A stretch of DNA of 12,142 nt from Actinomycetota bacterium (GTDB lineage Bacteria; Actinomycetota; Nitriliruptoria; Euzebyales; Egibacteraceae), in assembly GCA_019347785.1 (NCBI GenBank), contig JAHWKQ010000045.1, positions 1 through 12,142 of the forward strand, read 5' to 3'. Position 1 is the stretch's first letter, and every line of letters starts with the position of its first letter. Of the stretch, positions 1-5,325 are shown one piece after another. Below the pieces are notes generated by a model that was given only the letters and a program-made list of their open reading frames with translations, was not told the DNA's origin and searched no databases. The translations under genes and the position numbers were made by a program.

Positions 1-838
1 AGCCGGGCTCCTCGGGCCGTCCGCGCGCGGCGGCGACCCGTGCAGGCGACGCCCCCGCCGCCTCGAGCAGCCGCTCGGGCACCTCCAGGCCCGCCAGGCG
101 GGCCCCCACGGCCCGGTAGGCGGCGGCGCCCGGCACGGAGTCGTCATAGGCCAGGATGGACACGCCGGCGTTCGGGGCCTCGGCGAAGCGGACGCTCTTG
201 CGCACGGGCGGCTCGAGCACCGGCAGGCCGTAGCGCTGCCGCACGTCGGCGAGCACGTCGCGCGCGTGGCGGGTGCGCGCGTCGAACATCGTCGGCAGGA
301 TCCCCGCGATCTGCAGACCCCGGTTGGTCAGCCGTTGGACGTCGGCGATCGTCTCCAGCAGCTGGGACACCGCCCGGTGCGACAGGGTCTCGCACTGCAG
401 CGGCACGAGGGCGCGGTCCGCCGCCGTGAGCCCGTTCAGGGTCAGCACGCCCAGGGAGGGCGGGCAGTCGACCAGGATCGTGTCGTAGACGTCCCGCAGG
501 GGCTCGAGCCCGGCGCGCAGCACGTACTCCCGGCCGGTGCGTGCCAGCAGCGCGACCTCGGCGGCGGCCAGATCGATGTTGGCCGGCGCCAGGTCCGTCT
601 CCGGGTGCCGCAGGATGACGTCGGCGAGCCCGGCACGGCCGGTCACGACGTCGTGGACCGTGCGCGTCAGGCCGTCGGGGTCGTAGCCGAGCGCGAACGT
701 CAGCGCCGCCTGTGGATCAAGGTCGACGACCAGCACCGCCTGGCCCCGCTCGGTCAACGCCGCCGCCAGCGACAACGTGGTGGTGGTCTTGGCCACGCCG
801 CCCTTCTGGTTGGCGACGACGTAGACGGTCGCGGTCAC
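1..838 (-). CDS. ParA-family ATPase (orphan/ScpA-linked type), C-terminus off the left edge
   Basis: Walker-type ATPase of the ParA/Soj/MinD family, which dimerises on DNA with ATP and positions chromosomes or other cargo. Starting at GTG 838 the frame is open to base 1 (about 279 residues seen). Visible motifs are the deviant Walker A KGGVAKTT (residues 12-19), VVDLDPQ (about 38-44) and the Walker B-like ILVDCPPSLGVLTLN. The later stretch with TNRGL, GILPTMFDARTRHAR and PVLEPPVRKSVRFAEAP resembles the ParA subgroup encoded beside scpA/scpB (Rv1708 in M. tuberculosis) more than the oriC ParA-ParB pair. That placement is from memory of the family. Past the usual ParA end (about residue 255) an Ala/Arg-rich tail continues out of the window. 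No Shine-Dalgarno sequence lies directly before the GTG, but a mini-ORF stops across it (GTGA), so coupled translation is likely. Confidence 0.93.
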   Translation of the reverse strand, partial: MTATVYVVANQKGGVAKTTTTLSLAAALTERGQAVLVVDLDPQAALTFALGYDPDGLTRTVHDVVTGRAGLADVILRHPETDLAPANIDLAAAEVALLARTGREYVLRAGLEPLRDVYDTILVDCPPSLGVLTLNGLTAADRALVPLQCETLSHRAVSQLLETIADVQRLTNRGLQIAGILPTMFDARTRHARDVLADVRQRYGLPVLEPPVRKSVRFAEAPNAGVSILAYDDSVPGAAAYRAVGARLAGLEVPERLLEAAGASPARVAAARGRPEEPG

Positions 839-885
839 GGCGACCGGCGGCCGCCCGGCGGCGTGGGCGTGGCCGGTACGGTCAT
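835..885 (-). CDS. 16-codon leader ORF overlapping the parA start (candidate)
   Basis: ATG at 885 opens a short frame, MTVPATPTPPGGRRSP, whose TGA (837-835) overlaps the parA GTG (838-836) as GTGA. A GAGGAG at 895-890 gives a good ribosome binding site. The parA GTG has none of its own, so ribosomes ending this peptide could restart on parA. The Pro/Thr/Arg-rich peptide has no recognisable function. The alternative is that the ORF is accidental and parA is read from its GTG by another route. Start, ribosome site and overlap are directly visible; the coupling role is inferred. Confidence 0.45.
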   Translation of the reverse strand: MTVPATPTPPGGRRSP

Positions 886-914
886 CGGGCTCCTCGGCGG
901 CTCGGCGGTCGCCC

Positions 915-943
915 AGGCTAGACGCTGGCCCGCGACTGCCGAA
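915..943 (-). promoter_or_regulatory. Predicted sigma70-type promoter for the parA leader
   Basis: On the minus strand TTCGGC (943-938) is followed by a 17-nt spacer and TAGCCT (920-915). This fits the loose actinobacterial TTnnnn-N17-TAnnnT pattern. A start point near 908 would give a leader of about 23 nt with GAGGAG before the ATG at 885. Only the spacing and hexamers support this. Confidence 0.45.
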
Positions 944-1315
944 ATCGCGCCGACGAGGGGGCCGTCCGGGTCCCGCCCTCCCCGTGCAAGCCCGACTCAG
1001 AGCGAGTGCATCCACTCCGGAGCGTGGCCGGACGATGCCCGGCCAGGGGCTGCCAGTATGGGGTCCCCGCAGCCGGTCACCGCCTCGGGCGGGAGGGGCT
1101 GACGAGCGGACCCGCTGGTCGTTAGGGGAAGACCTCCGAGCGGTTGCCGGGAGGACGGGGCCCCGACGGCCCGCCACCACTGTGACCCCCCGCGCCGGCG
1201 GGCGCAAGCGGGACCATTCCTTCGAATGAGAGCATCGATGGGAGCATCCTGGCCGTATCCGGCCGACGCGCTCCCATGGCCGGACGGGCGCGCCGCGGCC
1301 GGCCTCGACCGGCGC
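944..1315. other. Gene-free stretch between the parA promoter and the FHA-LuxR gene
   Basis: No reading frame here has a protein-like composition or a family motif, and no tRNA or rRNA is present. Small inverted repeats are visible: TGGCCGG with a 7-nt loop (1025-1045), GGCCG with a 4-nt loop (1251-1264) and GCCGG with a 6-nt loop (1298-1313). The last lies directly after the FHA-LuxR stop and could help end that transcript, though no T-run follows. In such G+C-rich DNA short stems are expected by chance. Confidence 0.5.
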
Positions 1316-1900
1316 TCAGGCCTCGTCGAGCAGGCCCAGGCGCATGGCCGCGGCGACCGCGGCGGTGCGGTTACGGGCGTTGAGGCGGTCGAACACCTCC
1401 TGGCAGTGGGCCTTGACGGTCCGCTCCGTGACGCCCAGCCGCACGGCGATCTCCGGGTTGGTCAGGCCGTCCTTGAGGTAGGCGAGGACCTCCCGCTGCC
1501 GCGGCGACAGCATGGGCCGCTCCTCGGGGGGAGCGACGTCGAACAGCTCCGTCGCGTCCTCGCGCTCCATGGCGGCGCCGCGGTCCTCGAAGCGGGTCTC
1601 CAGCGGCCCGAAGCGCACCTGGTCCCCGTGCCGCAGGGCCTGAGAGCCGGTGACGGGCTCCCCGTTGACGAAGGTGCCGCCGGTCGATCCCAGGTCCTCG
1701 ACCCACACCGCCCCGCTGTGACGACGGATGACGGCGTGCGCCCGGCTCACGTGGGGGTCGGGCAGGAGCAGGTCGGAGTTGTCGCGCCTGCCGAGCAGCA
1801 TCTCGTCGTCGGTGACCACGAGGGTACGATCCCGCAGCGGCCCGTCGCTGGTCACGACGAGCATGGGCAGCGGTATCAGTCGCTTCGCCGGACCTACCAC
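1316..1900 (-). CDS. FHA domain + LuxR-type HTH transcriptional regulator
   Basis: A 194-residue two-domain regulator. Residues about 14-105 form an FHA domain with the phosphothreonine-binding pattern: GR (37-38), SRAH (52-55), DLGSTGGT (69-76) and NG (79-80). Residues about 131-190 form a LuxR/GerE helix-turn-helix (LSPRQREVLAYLKDG, then TNPEIAVRLGVTERTVKAH). No receiver or membrane segment is present. The likely job is DNA binding steered by docking to a protein phosphorylated on threonine by a Ser/Thr kinase (inference). The GTG start at 1900 is set by a perfect AGGAGG (1913-1908) seven bases upstream; the later ATG at 1864 would cut into the first FHA strand. It lies 63 nt after the PHP gene and may be read with it or from a possible TAGCAT -10 at 1966-1961. 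No kinase gene is in view. Confidence 0.9.
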   Translation of the reverse strand: MVGPAKRLIPLPMLVVTSDGPLRDRTLVVTDDEMLLGRRDNSDLLLPDPHVSRAHAVIRRHSGAVWVEDLGSTGGTFVNGEPVTGSQALRHGDQVRFGPLETRFEDRGAAMEREDATELFDVAPPEERPMLSPRQREVLAYLKDGLTNPEIAVRLGVTERTVKAHCQEVFDRLNARNRTAAVAAAMRLGLLDEA

Positions 1901-1907
1901 CGCACGT

Positions 1908-1913
1908 CCTCCT
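1908..1913 (-). promoter_or_regulatory. Ribosome binding site AGGAGG of the FHA-LuxR gene
   Basis: A full AGGAGG lies 7 nt before GTG 1900. It decides the start against the in-frame ATG at 1864 and is the strongest Shine-Dalgarno sequence noticed in the window. Confidence 0.75.
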
Positions 1914-1963
1914 CACGCCGTCCATGCGCGTGGGGCCGCCACGCCCCCGCGCCGACGTGCATG

Positions 1964-2818
1964 CTAGTGGGTCACCGTGTCACGTGAGCGGTCGGCCGCC
2001 GCGCGCTCGCGCAGCCGATCGAGCCGGGCCAGCGGGGTCGTCCCCGCGCCGATGCGCACCTCCCTGCCCGCGCCATGGAAGTCGCTGGAGCCCGTGACGA
2101 GCAGCCCGAGGCGGTCGGCGCACCCCCGCCAGCGGCGCACGGCGTCCCCGTCGTGCCCGGCATGGTCGGCCTCCAGCCCGGCCAGTCCCGTCCGGGCGAG
2201 CTCGGCGACGAGCTCCTCGGTGACCGCGCCGTGGCGCGACGACAGCTCCGGATGGGCCAGGACGGCCACGCCGCCGGCGGCTCGCAGCAGCCGCACCCCC
2301 TCGGCGGGGCTCAGCGCGTGCTTGACGACGTACGCGGGGGCATCCTCGGCCAGGAACCCGTCGAACGCGGCGGCGATGTCGGGCACGAACCCGCCCTCGA
2401 CCATGGCCGCGGCGATGTGGGGCCGGGCGATCGGCGCCGATCCGGCGTGGGCGGTGACGGCGGCAAGGGGCAGCGCGACGCCGAGCGTGTCGAGCTCGGC
2501 CAGGATGCGCCGCGCCCGCAGGCTCCGCGCCGAGCGCAGACGGTCGCACTCGGCGACCAGCCGGGCGTCGAGGGCGTCGATGTAGTACCCCAGCAGGTGG
2601 ACGCTTCGCCCCGCGTGCTCGGTGGACAGCTCGATGCCCGGGACGAACCCCACGCCGTGACGCGCGCAGGCCGCGGCCGCCTCCGGCAGGCCCGCGGTCG
2701 TGTCGTGGTCGGTGACCGCCAGCGCGCCCAGCCCGGCCGCCGCGGCCAGGGCCGCGTTCTCCTCCGGACGTGTCGTCCCGTCGGAGTGGATCGTGTGGGT
2801 GTGCAGGTCGGCGTTCAT
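1964..2818 (-). CDS. PHP-domain metal-dependent phosphoesterase (TrpH/YciV-like)
   Basis: A 284-residue PHP-domain enzyme with the expected metal ligands: HTH (H6, H8), TDHD (36-39), GIELS (E63), H74, RPH (H134), AHPE (H189) and SDFHG (D246, H248). Length and motif order match the stand-alone TrpH/YciV group. In E. coli YciV (RNase AM) trims 5' ends of short RNAs, and a Chromobacterium relative hydrolyses 3',5'-bisphosphonucleotides. A cytosolic enzyme acting on such nucleotides or oligonucleotides is the best guess, but the substrate cannot be settled from sequence. ATG 2818 sits inside ATGA with the stop of the upstream acyl-CoA dehydrogenase, so translation is probably coupled and the two genes form one unit. 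An upstream in-frame extension is only the shadow of that dehydrogenase. Confidence 0.9.
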   Translation of the reverse strand: MNADLHTHTIHSDGTTRPEENAALAAAAGLGALAVTDHDTTAGLPEAAAACARHGVGFVPGIELSTEHAGRSVHLLGYYIDALDARLVAECDRLRSARSLRARRILAELDTLGVALPLAAVTAHAGSAPIARPHIAAAMVEGGFVPDIAAAFDGFLAEDAPAYVVKHALSPAEGVRLLRAAGGVAVLAHPELSSRHGAVTEELVAELARTGLAGLEADHAGHDGDAVRRWRGCADRLGLLVTGSSDFHGAGREVRIGAGTTPLARLDRLRERAAADRSRDTVTH

Positions 2819-3954
2819 GTGAACGCATTCTCCCCGGTCAGGTGGCGGCCCAGCAGCAGGCGCTGCACCTGGCTGGTCCCCTCGTACAGGGGCAGCACGC
2901 GGGCGTCGCGCAGGTAGCGCCCCACGGGGTACTCGTCGGAGTACCCGTAGCCGCCGTGGACCTGCACCGCGCGGTCGGCGCAGCGCACGGCCGCCTCCGA
3001 GCAGAAGGTCTTGGCCACGGACGACTCGACGGTGTGGCGCTCGCCGCGCATGTGCCGCCACGCCACCTTCCAGTACAGCGCCCGCGCCGCCTCCAGGTCC
3101 AGGAAGGAGTCGGCGAGCAGCTCCTGGACGAGCTGGAAACCGGAGATCCTGCGGCCGAACTGCCGCCGCTGGTCGGCGTAGCGCAGCGCGGCGTCAAGCG
3201 AGGCCTGGCAGATGCCCGTCGCGCCGGCGGCCAACGAGTACCGGCCAGAGTCGAGTGCCCCCATGGCGACGCGCAGGCCCCGACCGGGCTCCCCCAGCAC
3301 GGCCGAGCCGGGCACCCGCACGTCGTCGAGCGCGATCTCGGCGGTGTCGTTGCCCCGCAGGCCCAGCTTGCCCTTCATCGGCACGCCGGAGTAGCCGGGG
3401 GCGTCCTGGGGGACGAGGAAGGCGGTGATGCCCTGGTCGCCGCTGCGCGCGAAGACGACCGTGAGGATGCCCCGCGAGCCGTTGGTGATCCACACCTTCG
3501 CCCCGCTGATGATCCAGTCAGAGCCGTCGCGGCGCGCCCTGGTCGCCAGCGAGGCGAGGTCGCTGCCGGCCTCCGGCTCGGTGAGGGCGAAGGCGCCGAG
3601 CCCCTCGCCGGCCAGCCGCGGCAGCCACTCACGCCGCTGCTCCTCGGTGCCCCACTGCAGCAGGACCGGCGAGACGAGCCCGGCGTTGACGCTCACCAGC
3701 GACCGCATCGCGGCGTCGGCCCGGCCGAGTTCCTCCACGACCAGGCCGTAGGACAGGTAGTCCAGGCCCATGCCCCCGTACCGCTCGGGCAGGAGGGCGC
3801 CCATGAAGCCGATGTCGAACAGCTTCGGCAACAGGTCGTCGGGAAACGACTCGTCGCGGTCGCGCGCGCGGGCGCCGGGGGCGATCTCGGCGTCGCAGAA
3901 GTCGCGTGCCAGCGCGCGGACCTGCTGTTGCTCCTCGGTCAGGTCGAAGTCCAC
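2815..3954 (-). CDS. Acyl-CoA dehydrogenase
   Basis: A complete 379-residue FAD enzyme that oxidises acyl-CoA to 2,3-enoyl-CoA and passes electrons to electron-transfer flavoprotein. Family signatures are ALTEPEAGSD (123-132), VWITNG (154-159), QRRQFGRRI (262-270), QVHGGYGYSDEYPVGRYLRD (331-350) and YEGTSQVQR (357-365). E358 sits where short- and medium-chain members carry the catalytic base. Chain length or branch preference cannot be told. GTG 3954 is chosen because FDLTEEQ is the normal family N-terminus and a GGAGGGG (3969-3963) lies 8 nt upstream. The open frame reaches 4281 but runs through the promoter and the opposing Nudix gene. A divergent region with an 18-bp inverted repeat lies immediately upstream; the stop overlaps the PHP start by 4 nt. 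The protein uses no unusual residues at these sites. Confidence 0.95.
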   Translation of the reverse strand: MDFDLTEEQQQVRALARDFCDAEIAPGARARDRDESFPDDLLPKLFDIGFMGALLPERYGGMGLDYLSYGLVVEELGRADAAMRSLVSVNAGLVSPVLLQWGTEEQRREWLPRLAGEGLGAFALTEPEAGSDLASLATRARRDGSDWIISGAKVWITNGSRGILTVVFARSGDQGITAFLVPQDAPGYSGVPMKGKLGLRGNDTAEIALDDVRVPGSAVLGEPGRGLRVAMGALDSGRYSLAAGATGICQASLDAALRYADQRRQFGRRISGFQLVQELLADSFLDLEAARALYWKVAWRHMRGERHTVESSVAKTFCSEAAVRCADRAVQVHGGYGYSDEYPVGRYLRDARVLPLYEGTSQVQRLLLGRHLTGENAFT

Positions 3955-3969
3955 GGCGCCAACCCCTCC

Positions 3970-4024
3970 CCCGGAGTGTGTCGACTGTGCCACCGTAACC
4001 GTGCGCCAGTCGACACACTCCGGG
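3970..4024. repeat. 18-bp perfect inverted repeat in the divergent promoter region
   Basis: CCCGGAGTGTGTCGACTG (3970-3987) is matched exactly by its reverse complement at 4007-4024, with a 19-nt spacer (3988-4006). Arm centres are 37 bp apart. Each arm holds GTCGAC and AGT...ACT half-palindromes. The repeat lies between the divergent acyl-CoA dehydrogenase and Nudix genes. It surrounds a possible minus-strand -10 and touches the plus-strand -10, which fits a repressor operator. As RNA it could also fold into a long hairpin in the dehydrogenase leader. Confidence 0.85.
3992..3997 (-). promoter_or_regulatory. Possible -10 box (TACGGT) for the acyl-CoA dehydrogenase operon
   Basis: TACGGT on the minus strand lies inside the spacer of the inverted repeat. 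Transcription would start near 3985 with a leader of about 31 nt carrying the GGAGGGG site. No clear -35 is visible 16-18 nt upstream, so an activator or a loose promoter is possible. Confidence 0.35.
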
Positions 4025-4030
4025 TAGGGT
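4025..4030 (+). promoter_or_regulatory. -10 box (TAGGGT) for a leaderless Nudix transcript
   Basis: TAGGGT directly abuts the right arm of the inverted repeat and ends six bases before GTG 4037. That is the distance expected if the transcript starts on the start codon. No ribosome binding site precedes the gene. No recognisable -35 is seen. Confidence 0.5.
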
Positions 4031-4033
4031 GCG

Positions 4034-4465
4034 GTGGTGGCGCCCAGGCCGGAGCCCAGGCCGGAGCCCAGACCGGAGGTGGCGGTCGGCGCGGTGTGCG
4101 TGCGGGACCGGCGCCTGCTGCTGGTCCTCCGCGGCCACGGCCCCGGCGCGGGGGCGTGGTCGCTGCCGGGCGGCCGGGTCCAGCCCGGGGAGACGCTCGC
4201 CGCCGCCGCCCGGCGGGAGCTGCGCGAGGAGACCGGGCTGGATGGCCGCGTCGGGGCGCTGTGCGGGCTGGCCGAGCGCATCGACGCCGAGCACCACTAC
4301 GTCATCCTCGACTTCTGGGTGGCCGACGTCGCCGGCCGGGCCGTCCCCGGCGACGACGCCGCGGCCGTGGCCTGGGCGGGGCTCGACGACCTGGACGCGC
4401 TGCCGCTCGTCCCCCGGCTGCGCGGGTTCCTCGACGAGCACGGCGTCACGCGGCTGCTGGCCTGA
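4034..4465 (+). CDS. Nudix (MutT-like) hydrolase
   Basis: A small Nudix hydrolase (143 residues from GTG 4034, 142 from GTG 4037), a family that splits nucleoside diphosphates linked to another group X. The full Nudix box runs from G47 to L69: GRVQPGE, seven residues, then RELREETGL, matching GX5EX7REUXEEXGU. The protein is compact with no extra domain, so substrates such as oxidised dNTPs, NDP-sugars or dinucleotides cannot be separated. Ahead of the first strand (VAVGAVCVRD) lies a threefold PRPE repeat coded by 12-bp tandem repeats. Two adjacent GTG codons can start it. The -10 TAGGGT places a leaderless start at 4037, and a third in-frame GTG at 4079 would remove the repeats. It is divergent from the acyl-CoA dehydrogenase operon and shares the inverted-repeat control region. 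Confidence 0.9.
   Translation: MVAPRPEPRPEPRPEVAVGAVCVRDRRLLLVLRGHGPGAGAWSLPGGRVQPGETLAAAARRELREETGLDGRVGALCGLAERIDAEHHYVILDFWVADVAGRAVPGDDAAAVAWAGLDDLDALPLVPRLRGFLDEHGVTRLLA
4043..4078 (+). repeat. Three tandem 12-bp repeats coding PRPE
   Basis: Units CCCAGGCCGGAG (4043-4054), an identical copy (4055-4066) and CCCAGACCGGAG (4067-4078, one base changed) lie in frame at the 5' end of the Nudix gene. They give (PRPE)x3, a likely flexible, charged N-terminal tail. The near identity suggests recent slippage growth. Confidence 0.9.
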
Positions 4466-4477
4466 GCCTCGCCGCCC

Positions 4478-4483
4478 TACAAT
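4478..4483 (+). promoter_or_regulatory. -10 box (TACAAT) ahead of the split-barrel-like gene
   Basis: TACAAT is close to the TATAAT consensus and lies in the 53-nt gap after the Nudix stop. A start near 4490 gives a leader of about 29 nt with AAGGA (4505-4509) nine bases before ATG 4519. The -35 region 17 nt upstream (TGCTGG) is poor. Confidence 0.5.
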
Positions 4484-4518
4484 CGCCGTCGTCGCCGACC
4501 CGACAAGGACCCGCCCGG

Positions 4519-5325
4519 ATGGCTCGCGCCGACCTGCACACGGCCCTCGTGCTCGACGCCGAGATCCACGAGGCGAGCCTGGTCGATCCGAGCCTGCTCG
4601 ACCCGGTCGTGCGCGTGGACGGGGGGCTGCCGGGGGTGGCCCGCCCCCTGGTCGTCGTCCGTGAGTACCAGGGGCCCCAGGGCGTGTACGTCGAGGAATT
4701 CTCGCTGCGGGCCCCCGACGGCACCGAGCTGCACCACCACGGCCCCGCTCGCGTCGAGCTGTCCGGGGAGATGTTCCACGACCGCTTCGAGACGGTCGTG
4801 CGGGGCCTGCCCATCGACGCGCCCGACGACCACCGGGTCGTGTTCACCATCGACGACGAGGAGGTCGGCGGCGTCCCGGTCTTCGTCGAGGCGGGCCTGG
4901 GCGGCGACCCCCGCGTCGCCGCGGAGGAGACCTTCAAGAAGGCCCTGGCCAAGGGGGCCGTGCTGTGGGTGACGCTGCCCGGCCCGGACGGGGCCGAGCG
5001 CAGCCAGGGGGTCTGGTTCGTGGAGTCCGACGGCAAGGTCTACGTGCTGACCGGGCCCGGCGAGCAGCGGGTGGCGGGCCTGGAGCACGCCGAGCGGGTC
5101 CAGCTGACGGCCCGCTCGAAGGACGCCCGCAGCAAGGTGGCGGCCGTGCCGGCCCGGGTCCGCACGGTGTCACCGGACGACCCGCTGTTCGACACGGTCG
5201 GGCGGGCGGGCCTGGGCCGGCGGCTGAACCTGCCCGACGGTGACGGCGCCCTGCAGCGCTGGAAGGAGCAGTGCACGCTCGTCGAGCTCACGCCGCAGTT
5301 CCGCGGCGCCGACGCCGGCGTGTGA
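4519..5325 (+). CDS. Two-domain protein, possible FMN-binding split-barrel in C-terminal half
   Basis: A complete 268-residue soluble protein with no signal peptide or membrane segment. I do not recognise the N-terminal half (about 1-130); it is rich in alternating hydrophobic strands (PLVVVREY, GVYVEEFSL, DHRVVFTID, VPVFVEAG) and looks like an all-beta domain. The second half (about 137-220) has KKALAKGAVLWVTLP, GVWFVESDGKVYVLTGPG and HAERVQLTARSKD, then PARVRTV. This resembles the strand order of pyridoxamine-phosphate-oxidase-like split barrels, which bind FMN or related flavins. The link is by pattern only, so no substrate is proposed. ATG 4519 is supported by AAGGA nine bases upstream and a TACAAT -10. 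Its last 38 nt overlap the 3' end of the opposing lipoprotein gene. Coding is real: the frame is open throughout with strong third-position G/C bias. Confidence 0.8.
   Translation: MARADLHTALVLDAEIHEASLVDPSLLDPVVRVDGGLPGVARPLVVVREYQGPQGVYVEEFSLRAPDGTELHHHGPARVELSGEMFHDRFETVVRGLPIDAPDDHRVVFTIDDEEVGGVPVFVEAGLGGDPRVAAEETFKKALAKGAVLWVTLPGPDGAERSQGVWFVESDGKVYVLTGPGEQRVAGLEHAERVQLTARSKDARSKVAAVPARVRTVSPDDPLFDTVGRAGLGRRLNLPDGDGALQRWKEQCTLVELTPQFRGADAGV

Noticed and set aside
1025..1045. 7-bp hairpin TGGCCGG / CCGGCCA as a terminator
   Set aside because: It has no T-run on either strand and lies about 270 nt beyond the nearest gene end.
1140..1190. Riboswitch-like motifs: CCGGCAACCG on the minus strand (SAM-type core) and CCGCCACCACTGTGA on the plus strand (cobalamin-like)
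   Set aside because: They overlap on opposite strands, the rest of each consensus is missing, and neither lies before a fitting gene. Chance resemblance in G+C-rich DNA is more likely.
1980..1987. TCACGTGA resembling the core of a ParB parS site, about 1.1 kb from parA
   Set aside because: Only the 8-bp core fits; flanking bases match the parS consensus poorly and it lies inside the PHP coding sequence.
1226..1987. 253-codon plus-strand frame over the FHA-LuxR gene
   Set aside because: Antisense to a gene with complete FHA and HTH motifs and a strong ribosome site; no domain is recognisable.
4043..4078. Short repeats as a possible CRISPR or iteron array
   Set aside because: Units are only 12 bp, directly adjacent with no spacers, in frame and inside a coding sequence.
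3955..4281. Extended N-terminus for the acyl-CoA dehydrogenase
   Set aside because: It would cross the inverted repeat and the opposing Nudix gene. The family N-terminus and ribosome site fix the start at 3954.
2770..4500. Long open plus-strand frame of 851 codons reaching into the split-barrel-like gene
   Set aside because: Its first part is antisense to the PHP and acyl-CoA dehydrogenase genes and has no family motif; only the part from 4519 is real.
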